NCBI GenBank assembly: GCA_034336665.1
Contig: CM067572.1
Location: forward strand, 3,527,786-3,591,785
Direction of reading: 5' to 3'
DNA length: 64,000 bases
From: Luscinia megarhynchos
Lineage: Eukaryota; Chordata; Aves; Passeriformes; Turdidae
The first letter of the stretch is position 1. Every line of letters begins with the position of its first letter. Of this stretch, positions 25,540 through 36,939 are shown in pieces. The notes below the pieces were generated by a model, which was not told where the DNA came from, searched no databases, and saw only the letters and a list, made by a program, of their open reading frames with translations. Made by a program: the position numbers and the translations under genes.

Positions 25540-25740
25540 CATTAACACTCACGTCACAGGAAATCTTTGCAATTAAAAACCTTATTGACGATCTGTGGTT
25601 GTTTCTCATTGGCGTGTAACAAGCAAGATAATAAAAAATGAAAACAATAGTGTTATCATAGATAACTTAGGAGGTTTTTCCTTTTTCTTTTTGTACCTCA
25701 ACTATTTTAACATTGCTGGTCTCTTTTTTAATTTGAACAT
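25540..25740. other. Candidate conserved non-coding block
   Basis: Contains CAATTA (25570-25575) and a RUNX-type TGTGGTT (25594-25600) in AT-rich, non-repetitive sequence. Weak evidence from motifs only. Confidence 0.2.
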
Positions 25741-28700
25741 GGGCTCGAGGGCTCTGACTGCTGGCAAACTGCTTTTTATCAGCCCTGAACATCTGAACAC
25801 CCCTTTGACACTAATCCTGTGTGACCAGCTTTTGTGGAAAAACTCAGCCTTGGAAAAGTCGGGCTATATGAGGACAAGACAAAAGTTTCTCCCTCTGTGC
25901 TAATTCTGCCCCTCAGAGACTCTAAGGACCAAACAGCGACACAAGAACACTGTGCTTTGCCCACTGTCCAAACCATGCACCAGACTGGTTTCCTCACTGC
26001 TGGTGCTGCCCTGAGCTAACACCCTGCAGGGGATGCAGGGAGCTTTGCAGGGAACCTGTAGAGGACACTCAGAGGGCTGGGATGGGCTGCAGGTGACCAG
26101 CACCTTGGGGAATCCCTTGAACATGGCTTATGACTTTGCTTTCTGCTGTCTCCAAAACCACCCTCCCTTTTTACACACACAAATTTAGGCTGGTTAATCA
26201 AGATGCTTCCTTCTATTGGAAAAAAAAAGGCCAAAAACCTTCTGATCTAGCAGCTGGCTGCTGGGAGGCACCAGAGGTGGATTTGCACGTGCTGTGAGCT
26301 TTATCTGTGCTGCCCTTCCCTGTGGGACAGGGCACATTGCAGCACTCACACTAAATGCTGTCTCTGGAGCTGAGTCTGTGCTTCCTGCAAACCCAGATTC
26401 CTGTCTGACTCAGGCCCCACCGTCTGAAAGGTGCCTTCTGCAAGATAATAAGCACAACCTCAATTCCCACAGACATTGACATAATTGAAAAATTAGACCA
26501 TTAGGCTCTTACATTCTTACAGGGTGTTTTAATTGCAGTCCATATATCTTGAGCATATTTACTGAATGCTCCATCTACACAGAGGCAGCTGAGAAGTGAG
26601 GGCAAGTCTCCAATTCTGTTACAGAATTCAGACAGGACAAAAATACTAGATCAGAATAATCCTTGCCTTATTTACTTCTACATTACATTGCTGGAATTCC
26701 TAAAAGCAGAGACACTAAGGCCAGGAGGAGCCATTAACAAATTTTGCATCTGATATCTTGCTTAACATCACAATTTTTGTGTTTCTGCTCTGTGAGAATG
26801 CTTCAAATTTACACCAACACTGGAGCAAGAATCAGAGCCATTCACCTTAGAAACTCTATGCCCATGAATAACAGCTGGGGTAGGCTTCTGTGTACATCCA
26901 TATCTCCTGATAATAACCAAAAGTGAAAGCAAAATTCTGGAAATGACTCTATGGTTAATGGCATATTTCTGATTCTCAAATGTCTTTCTTTGAAGACTAA
27001 AACTGCATTTATGATCAGCCAGGGTGTTAAAGAGCACACAGTGTATTTGACATAGAAGCAGACTGCCTTTTGTTGGGCACCAAAGTAGTTAAATAAATTC
27101 CTATCTTTTTCTGGTAATTTAAGCATTAGTAGTGTTGATACCAAATCTAGACTGCCCATGGCTTTTCTTTTGACATCAACAGTAATGTTCTTAGAGGCAA
27201 TCAAATTTATAAAACAGTCCAACAAAAAAAAGCAATATAACAAATTATGACAAGTATATTTCTCAAAAAATTAAAGTGGAAGAAATTATTTGATATGTTA
27301 CAGGCATTTACATAATTCATATTTTATGCCACTGATTAATTTTTTTCTCCTATCCTGTAACAAGTACAACCAAGTGATAACAAAACTTTATAATCAAAAT
27401 ATATTATGCCTGCCTTTGGTATTTGCTCTTGTTCATCAAACTTAATAAGAGAACAGATTTTGCAGATCTGAGACCAACAGAAACATTCAGTAAATTAATC
27501 TGACAGCAAACCCTGCTCTCCCTTGGTGTCTCCACAGTTACTCAACTCTGTGCAGGCCAGAACACCACCATTTTTGAAATCTGAAGCAAGCCTTAGGAGA
27601 TATTCTTACCATAGAAAGAAAATTTATAAACAATATATGCTTTAGGAATTCTGTAGGAGATAAAATGTTGAATTTCATACAGAAAAGTTCACCTGCTCCC
27701 ACTGCCACTGATGGGCTGACTTCACACCCAAAACAGGGCTGCTGCAGGGAGCAAATGCACTTTTTCCTGTTAAACCCAGTGAAATATCAAACAGCTATTT
27801 TCCCTTCTGACCAGGACACAGATCCTTGTACCACCTACAGAAAGTCTTTTTATCTTCCTGCTCATCAGTTGCCTGTGAGTAATGCAACAAGCATGTTGGA
27901 CAGAAATAAGAGACCTCAGGTATTTGGGCATTAAATGGATGAGCATTGTGGAAAAAGTGTATTGTGAGGGGAATGTATAATGCAAACAGGGATGAGATAA
28001 GAGATATCTGATTCACACAGATTATGCCTTTTGTGCCCAATACATGGGTGGCTAGCAGGTCACTGTGCAGGAATTACAAGTAATATAAGCGGGCATGAGG
28101 AAGCAATATTTTAACTTGAAAGGACTTGTAGAGGGATGAGAGAGAATTTGCATAAAACCAATACAGAGCAGATGGGAATGGACAAGCCTGCTGGTATCAA
28201 ACACACGCCAAAGGAAAATTACAGAACAAGGAAGTTATTGTTGATGGCACTTCGATATCCTAACCCTATATGAAACCAAGAAAACCTCTAAATCCACCAG
28301 AACAATCACCTCAAGGGTTTAGCAGCCCCAAGTTTCTGCTAGAAGAATATCAGATTACTGGTGACAAAAAAGCCTTATCATGCTTTCTTACTTTTAATTG
28401 CTTTAGAAGGCAAAATACCTATATATGGGGGAAAAAAAAAAAAGTTGGTCTAAATGCAAAGGTTGCTGCTGTATTAATGTGTGTTATCTACTTGCTATTT
28501 TTTCTAATTCTGTTTTGTGAATATGAGAAAAGGCAGTCAATGCCAGAAATATATTTTCTGACAGCAAATATTTGCCCAAGTTTATTGTCTTTAGCCATAC
28601 ACCAGACCTTTAAAGAAAAAAAAAGAAAGAAAAATAAAAGGAAATTTGCTCTGAATTCAAAGAAGGTTGCGAAGAAAAATAAATGTTATGTTGATAAGTA

Positions 28701-31700
28701 TCAGTGTTCTAGAATTACGACCAGTCCAAGATGTTTTCAGAGGCATGTGTCGGAGGCAATGGTAAAAAGCAGAGAAATATGTAGGCAGAAGTGTGAAAGA
28801 AGTCTGGGCAGAGGTGTGAAAATAGTTTATAGTTTATTAAAAAAGAGGCAAGAACGCAGAGCCTTTCCCGAGCTGCAGCTGCCCAGCTGTGCCTTGCTCT
28901 GAGCAAGACCTTCTGCTGAGGTTATTCTGGGAAGCTGGTGCCTCTCAAGTGCCATGGTCCCTTCGGGGGACCCTTGGCAGGAGGGATGGAGGTGAGTGGA
29001 TCTATTTAAATGATCGTGTTTAGAAGAGAAATGTGCAGGTCACTCCCTCCTCTGCAACGGCAGACTAATTTTATTCTGTCTGTACTCTAGAGGAATCAAA
29101 TGCCTGATGGATGGAGCCTAAGAAAATCTTAATTCAGGTGGAGAATTGTAACACAATAACCCATGAGTAATTTGTTATAGAGAGACTGGGTGCTGGGAAA
29201 TGCTGGGGGAAAGAAGGAAGCTGAAAGTTAGGAATTGGGCAAAGGACAGGCTGTGCTCCAGCAAGCACTGAGGAGTGGTTTTGACTGAATCCCTACAATG
29301 ATGCAACGTTGACAAACCTCTTCTCCCATCATTCCCATGGTGGAAGAGAGGCCTGTGAAGCTCCAGGCATTGTGACACTCATTTTTCCAGAAATGCAGAG
29401 CTAGGGAATAAAACTTCAAACAAAGCAGCAGCAGAGATGACCACGGGGGATTTAGTTAAGCAAAGATTTGGCGCTCATATGGCCTGAGAACTGATTTCTG
29501 AGGAACATTCCTCAGCCCTTCCTGGCCCTGACACAATTATACACATGTCTTAGAGTGCAACCAAAACCTGTTAATACCGACATGGTGAGCTGAGACACCA
29601 CTTGACAGAGCTGAGTTTCAGCCTGGCTGGACAAAGGCTGAGCATACCTCTGCGACTCAGCACCGAAACCCAGAATTACATTTCTGCTGGATGACACTTC
29701 AGTGGTGACAGACATTAATAGCCCTGTTAAGCATAGATAACACAACCCCACTCGGGTGTCTCGCTACGAGCCCTTGCCAGTAATGAGCTTTAGAGAAACA
29801 ATGACTCACGGTAATACGAATTGTCACAAGATCTCACAGAGAGGGATGTGAGACAGCTCAGGGGTGGTGGCACACAGCCTGCCCCTGTACCCCGCAGCAC
29901 AGCTCTTCTCACGGGCAGATGAGGGCACAGATAATGCCACCAAGATGAACAGACGGCTGCGTGCGCGTCCCCTGAATCACACGGAGCCTTCCATCCCCCT
30001 TCCCAAACAGCCCTGCTCCACTGCCAATAAAGGTTCAACGGCTTTTTGGCACTGCCTCCCCTCCCAGCAACTGCTTCCCTGAGTTTCTTCCCTTTTTCCT
30101 CCTGGAAGCTGCAAATCCCAGCTCTGCCATGTGCCCACCATGGTCACCAGCCACCCGCTCTGACGGGACCTGATCCTCCAAGGTGGGAACTAATGGCAGA
30201 TAAAACTCTCCTCAGGATTAGACAAAGGGCAGCGTTTTGTCTGTGAAAGCCCCTTTGGAAAGCCCTCTGCTCACACACTTCCAAGTACTTCTGCCCCAAA
30301 GGCTGTATTTCTTAATTAAAACCAGGCATTTTCTTACCTGCAGCACCGAACACCTTGGCTCTGGAAGCCCAGCCCGTCCTTGTGCAATCAGGGCTCAAGC
30401 CATCACATCCAGGTGTGGCACAGAGCAGGGCTGGCTCCAGATCTGTGCACCAGCCCCACCGTGCAGGCAGGTGAAAACACTCAAATCCTCGCAAAGGAAG
30501 AAAATACTGGCAGCTTTTGTAAGGAATATTGTTAAAGATCTTGCTGGGTGAACAGCAGCTTGGGAGCAATGTTTATGACAGAGCTATAAACTCTTGAACA
30601 AATTAAAAGGATTTACAAGAGTAATTTTAAGTCTCAAGTCAAGCCTACTGAAAGGAGAGAGAGGATCCTCCCAGGGTCAGGAAGAAATTATAAGCACTGT
30701 ACTTGTAGAAGAGGCTTTAGTATCATTTCTTGCCCTGCCTATTAAAAAAAAATATATATATCCTTTCAGTTATGGCAATGAGTGCACAGGAAGATCATTC
30801 CTTATCTCCTCAGTGCTTCACCTGGCTCTTTTTATAGACCCTTTGTTCTTGTTTCAGCTCACCTGTTACAAGAGGCCTTTTTTTTTTCCCCCTCATTTTA
30901 ATGACCCAACACTTCAGACTCCAGATTTTAACTCTATCTCAGAGATCTGAATTCAAAGCCTCCAGCCAAACTGTTTAAAGTTCAATGGGCTTGCTTTACT
31001 TTAAGCTGGAATTAGCATTTTTTTATACCCATGTTGCTTCCTGTCAATATCCACTTGTTTCATCACTGGTGGACATGGATGAAAACCTCAACAACTAACC
31101 TGAGATCTGCAAAGATCTGCATTTCTTGTTTGGTTTTAATATGAGTTCCCAAACTCCTGCATTATTTGCAGAGATCTGTGCTGCTGAGTGGTGATCAGTG
31201 AAAACTTGTGACTATGAAAAATTCTTATTGCAATGTGAAATTAAGGAATAAGATAAGAGGAACAGAGAGCTGCTGAAAGCAGTTGGATCAACATCCACTG
31301 GTTAAGGCAAAGGGCCCTGAGGATGTTACTCCAGGGTCTGAGCTGGAAGAATGGAAAAGTTCTCTGAAATCCAATAGCAATGGAATCAGGAAGGAGGAGT
31401 TGCCTAGCAGATGTCCATGGAAAATATATAGGATTGCCTAAAAGTATGGAAAATAATACTGAAGACTATAAAAGATGACAATTGCCCTCTCTGTGAATTT
31501 TTAAACTCTCCTGTAGGTATTCTATTGCTCCCCATTAATTCCCAGAGGATCAATCCCTTTCAGAAGGAGCAGTAGCTCAGGCATCACCATGTGGTGTTTC
31601 AGTCACAGGAACTTTTATCTGAATGTACACAGAAGGGCAAGGTACATGCTAGAGCTGCTCTGAGCACACAAACCATGCAAAATTCCTATTCTACAAACCA

Positions 31701-33312
31701 GGAGGAAAACTATCAACACACAAAGATTCTCCACACTATATTTTTCACAGGGTCTTTCCTCTGAAAAGCCCCTGCAATTCTTATTCTTTCCCATTAATGC
31801 AGACATAGGATAGTAAATGGAGAAAGATCTCTCCAGACACTTTCCCTTTAGATCTCAAAAGGAAATATTAATCAAGCAAAAGATGGGAAATTATGACACC
31901 TAGCTGCTAAAGTTCAGTCCCAGTGGCCAGCTCAGAACTGATCACAGGGTACAGGTGACTATCCATCAAATGACCTATCATAACACACATTAAAATGTCT
32001 GGGTTAATCAGGACAGTAGCCAAGAACAATATTTTTCTGCTGACTTCCATAACAGCAGGTACAAAAGCAATCCCCTTGAAACACCGGTCTGCAGTCACAA
32101 CTAAATTTGATTAACTAAACAAAATTCCAAATATGATTTAAGCCAAATTATACCATCTCCTCCCTGCACATCAAGCACAGGATGGAGGATGCTTTGCACA
32201 AAGTAGGGAGGGTATTAGATCTGCAGAGTTTTAGGTCTGAGCTGGAAAATGCACAGAAATCTGAGCTTAAGTCCTGGGTTGCTACCTGTAATTGCATCAA
32301 AAAGCAGAAAGTGAGATTGTAGGTTACTTTATCAGCACCTGATAGTGAATTGGAATCAGTTGTAAGTATGGTTATGATAACTTGTGGAATCAGTTAATGT
32401 GGGTGAGGAAGACTATCTTTATGGGGCTATTATAAATTGCACCACTTACTCAATTAGCAAGAGACCAGTGTGACTTTGTGCTCTGCCCATGTCGAACTTG
32501 GCACGAGGAAATGATAAAATCCTTTTATTGCTACCAGTAAAGATAGCTCACATCTGTGGGACTACTTCCTCCTGAGGATCTCCAAGCCATTTCTCCCAAG
32601 CCTGGGTGCCCACAGAGTGGCCCATCAGGGCAGGGGTTTATCCTCAGCACAGAGGAGGTGAGGCACAGAGCAGTGTGACTCAGGCACACACAGGATGTCA
32701 TTAATCAGGGCCACCCTATCAGCCCAGGGCATTAATCAGAGCTCTGCACTTGCCCCTGTTTCTCCCCAGCCCTGCACCAGGGGCTCCTCACCATTCCCAA
32801 AAATGCTAACTGGGTCCCTGGTGAGCATTGAGTGGATCTGTCACTGGAGTTTCCAGGGGGAAAAGCAGGATGTTTTCAGCTTGCAGGTGGGTGGGTAACA
32901 CTGCCAGGGAGGAGACACAAGGCTGGTGTCACCAGCCCACGAGTGACTCACAGGCACTGACCCACAGCCAGCACCACCAGGCCAGCTCAGCACCCAGACA
33001 GTCCTAAAGGGAGAGATTTTATTAATATTTTATTTTCTGGGGGGAAATTATGCCCCTGGCAGAGCAAGTCAGTGGGAGCAACAGGCTTTGGCTGAGTGCT
33101 GAACTCGGTGTCTGGAGCAGGTTTTTCAGGCACGTGCTTGAAGGTTGTACTGGAGGAAACCTAAAAATACCTTGTATCAGTAAAACTTATTTATAAGCAC
33201 ATAGCTAGTAAGGATTTTTTCTGCCAGCATGTGAACTAATTTATGATCTATAAAAGTAACAACTATAAGCACAATAAATTACTCATTTATTCTACAAAAT
33301 CAAATCTCCTTA
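25741..33312. other. Non-coding single-copy sequence
   Basis: About 7.5 kb without an accepted gene. The largest open frame (28270-28902, plus strand, 210 codons) has one hydrophobic stretch and a lysine-rich part around a 12-base A-run (28432-28443). It lacks a recognised domain and probably arose by chance in A-rich sequence. The 29.8-30.5 kb part is more GC-rich, with many overlapping short open frames. No clear transposon seen. Confidence 0.5.
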
Positions 33313-34080
33313 TCAATGAGTACTCTCACTGCCACTGATGTATGCATTACTCCTGCTCTTCACTTGGAGTGGTTTTGTGGAAAGGATTATTATATAATTA
33401 AATGGGTGTAGACAGAATTGTGTGCTTAGTGTCACAGCAAGCTCTGGCAGAGGGACATTGCATTTAGTTATGTCAGTTAGTGGAAGGAAATTTCCCAACT
33501 TTGCATCAAAAAAATAAAAAGAAAAAAGTTTTAAAAATTTAAAATTTGTCAGGCAGATGATGGATTGTTCTAACATAATACAGGGAAAGGAGGGCTGGGG
33601 ATATATTGTATACAATGGCTTCAGTTCAGGAGAGTCTGCAGCAACAAGCACAATAATGGAACTTTTAAGTTCTGTATCTGTAAACCAAGCAGAAAGCTGA
33701 GAAACCTTCCATCTCAGATGGATAAACTGTTTACCCAAACAGAAAGAAACACCATTATTTCTCACAAATGGCGATACAGAGATGCACAAGCCGATAGCCC
33801 AGGGTGAGGATGAGAACAAACCGGCGGCGCCCGCGCCCCAGACGCGGCTGGTGCAGCCCTGGGCAAACAGCCTGGCTGGCTGCTGCTCCCTCGGAGCCCA
33901 GCCATACCTCCCGGGGCACAGGCTGATTTCCATGCCGTGATTTCTGCTGGCAGAAACAGGATCCAGGCAGGATTCGCAGCGAGGTGTCCAAAGCGATTTT
34001 GGAGGATGCTCCAGATGGCACAGGCTGGGCTGAGCCCGTGGGGCCAGGCTGGAGAAACACTGGAGGGACTCATGGCACAC
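33313..34080 (-). other. Longest open frame (255 codons), coding status doubtful
   Basis: This is the longest continuous open frame in the window. Its 5' half (about 33755-34080) lies in a GC- and CpG-rich patch where two other minus-strand frames are also open, so low stop density explains part of its length. The 3' half is AT-rich and hydrophobic in places. I recognise no domain, signal peptide or homologue, and its composition shifts sharply between halves, which is unlike a single conserved protein. Probably chance. A lineage-specific or non-coding transcript is an alternative. Confidence 0.15.
33815..33990. promoter_or_regulatory. CpG-rich patch
   Basis: By hand count about 13 CpGs occur in roughly 175 bp, with seven concentrated at 33819-33846. 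GC-rich sequence continues to about 34240 with fewer CpGs. It may be a small orphan CpG element. No transcript evidence. Confidence 0.3.
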
Positions 34081-36879
34081 ACAGAGCCCCAGGCACGTCC
34101 CTGTGCCAGCTCAGCCCCCAGCAGGGCCAGATCCTGTCCCCCAGCCCCACATCAGAGCCACATCCACCACCCAGCCATGGCCACCCAGGGCACCCCAGCC
34201 CTGCTCACACCCAGAGCTGGGAGGAGGGAAGGGTGGTGCTTTCTCTCCACTTTCTCTGGAAGTGCCTGCATGGCATTAAGCACATTCTTTTCTCTGGCGT
34301 AGTTTTCCCATCTGGGAAGAGGCAAGGGGGGATAAGACTTAATTTTGTGAGTGTGTCAGAAAACATAACACTTTTATGTGTACCCAGTAATTTGAGATCT
34401 CAGGATAACAGTGCAGGGAATTATTGTTATTATGACAGAAGGCATTTTTACTTCTAATGCAGAAGGAAAACAAATAGCAAGAGAGTGAGCTTGGAGATCT
34501 AACATTCATTACATTTTTATTTTTAAACTTTCTAATTTTTCAATAATTGAGACCACAGATGTTCACTTCCATATGTGCAACAACGTAGTTCCAACCCCTC
34601 CAAAAGACTGATTGCCAGGGCAGAAACAGTATACTAAGCAAAAACAAAGAGAAAAAATATTTAAATAATAATAATAAAAATGTTGATACTTCTGTAATTT
34701 GCAATGATTTTCTCAGACCAGCCAGAATGAGGAGAAGCATTTGACAGTGTCTGGGCTCAAAGCCATGGACAGTATCCACTGCTTAGTGTTGTATAATTTA
34801 CAAACTCCTGTTCTTTCAACAACTCCTCAGAAAATGAGATTGTTAAGTAAATATATAGCAGAAAAACAACTCAGGAGAACAGAGCAACTCCTTTATATCA
34901 TTCAAAAGGTGGCGGCCTCTGAGAGAGAAAACAGTTTGCTGCAGTCTGCCAGAGCTAGAAGAACATCAAACAAACCAAACAACATGAAAGCTATGAAAAA
35001 AATTTGCATGCCTTTTTGCACAGTAACCTCCTCTGTGGTGGTATGTGATACAGAGATAGGTCCTTACACGCATCTGCCATCCAGGGACACAGATTTCATG
35101 TGACTCCCCTGGGCTCTGACAATATCACGTTACTAAAGTGACAGCAGTTGAGAAACACTCTGGAGAAAGGTGTGTTCCTGTTGCTGAAGCTGCTCGTGCT
35201 ACTGGGCTGCAGCTTGCTGGTTCTTCTGGGGATTTTATTCATCAGGCAGAAAAGAGACTCCCAAACCAGTGGTCCAAAACCTGCCTCTTGTGGGTGAGAG
35301 TGGTTGCATCCCACCATGCCCAGGGAACGAGCCTGGAGCAGAGCACTGGGACAAATGTGTTACCTTTGCCACAGCTGGGTCACGAAACTTAAGGAATTGC
35401 TCCTTTATTAAACATATTAGAGACTCAGCCTTGTTTGCTTACTGATATCCTTGAAGGAAGGGAATACAAAGATGAGGGTGTGAATGCTATCTGCTATATC
35501 ACCACTTTCAGGCTGCTAGGACAGTTTTATTTGCTTTATAGTAATTCATTGCCAACTTCACACATAAAAGTTAAACACACTTCTTAAATGATAACACTCA
35601 AAAGACAGTTTTCAGAAGGACAAAAAAAATACCCACCAGAACACAAATGTCTGCTTAAAAGGGGTTAGGTGGAGGTTACAGAAAAGTGCTCCCAGCTTTG
35701 TTTCTCCTTCCCAGGTTTATTTCTCCTGGCTGTTCCAGTAAATGGGGTGACCTTGGCCACCCAAGGGACACACAGCACAGTTCTGCCTTAGCAAAGCTGG
35801 GGTGGAATAGGCACCCAAAAAAAGCTAGGACTGTGCAGGAGCTCATTCCCCTCTCCCTGTGGGCAACTGAGAGCTGTCCCTGTGCTCATCCCAACCTCCT
35901 GGTGCTCCTCCCTGCTCCTCACTTTGCCCCAGCAGGCACATGGTGAGAGCCTTGATGCCAGCAGGCTCCAGACCAGCCATTAAATGCTCTGTTTTCTCTA
36001 GTGGTGGCAAGAACAGCTTTAAAAAGCTTTGCTTAAACGGAGTTATGAAAATATCAGCCACTGATCCAGAAGTTCTCAACAATCCAGTGATGCAAGGTCA
36101 TTCCTAATTGCCTCCATCTTTCCTATTCTCTCTCCAGAGAATAATTACCTCAAGAAACAAAGTCCTGGTTTATTTTACTAAGATCCAGAAATTCCCTGCT
36201 TTTATAACAACAAGCAACTCCCCTCTTCTTCCGCTTTGGACTAAGGAGAATATTACCACTGTCAGTTATGTGCAGGGGAACTGTTAACCCTTAGCATTCA
36301 CATGGTGAAAAAATAAACTGCAGAAATAATCACCTTGTGTTTAGAATTACTCAATACTGTTAAAACAATGGTTCATTTTGCTTATTTGTAAATGGGTAAA
36401 ACAAGAATATGCTTCAGAAGCATTTTTTCTGTACATTAGCAGAATAAAAACTCCCCTGGAGTTGTTGTCTTAGAGCAAGGAACAGCATCTCAAACTTCCC
36501 TTTTGCTTTTTCAAATTCAAAAGCAAGAGGGATTATGCAGTTAAAGCAGCCTAAACACTCAGGTTTAGACAGCAGAGCTACACCACTCAATCACTATGCT
36601 GGGCTCATCAGAAATTTGAAGACTGGGTAGTAAGTGAAAAGTGGAATTTAAATTTGGTCCTACAGTCCCAGAGTGACTGACTTAACTGAGTTCTCATTAT
36701 TGTCATAGAATCATTATTACTATTGTATTGCAGATCTATAGTGTTGCAGAAGGGAATCTTCTGCAAAAAACTCAGGAATTCTGAAGCATAATCACTATGG
36801 TATAAAAGTATTTTTAAGGGTAATTCCTCTATCACCTGCCATCAGAAGAGATTATTTTCTGTTTAATTCCTAACCACCT
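34081..36879. other. Non-coding single-copy sequence
   Basis: GC-rich to about 34280, then AT-rich. A short AAT-type run lies at about 34664-34678. Open frames of up to 157 codons near 34 kb are part of the multi-frame openness of the GC-rich patch. No gene or clear transposon. Confidence 0.5.
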
Positions 36880-36939
36880 CTGTGTTGTGCCCCTCTCCAG
36901 GGCATTCATAGATCCCAAGAGAATAATGGCACAACACAG
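36880..36939. repeat. 12-bp perfect inverted repeat (hairpin)
   Basis: Arms CTGTGTTGTGCC (36880-36891) and GGCACAACACAG (36928-36939) are exact reverse complements separated by 36 nt. If transcribed this would fold to a short stem with a large loop. It is shorter than a typical microRNA precursor stem. The function is unknown. Confidence 0.85.

Noticed and set aside
34296..34340. Weak similarity to the MIR 'TTTCCCATCTG' distal region
   Set aside because: No tRNA-like head or B box in the expected place; too short to support.
33937..34457. 121- and 157-codon plus-strand frames opposite the 255-codon frame
   Set aside because: Part of the same GC-rich multi-frame openness; no recognisable product.
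36704..36716. TCATAGAATCATT resembling the reverse end of a CR1 element
   Set aside because: The neighbouring CR1 sequence (GGTTTGGGTTGG and the body) is absent; a chance short match.
36880..36939. Possible microRNA precursor
   Set aside because: The stem is only 12 bp with a 36-nt unpaired loop; too short for a normal precursor.
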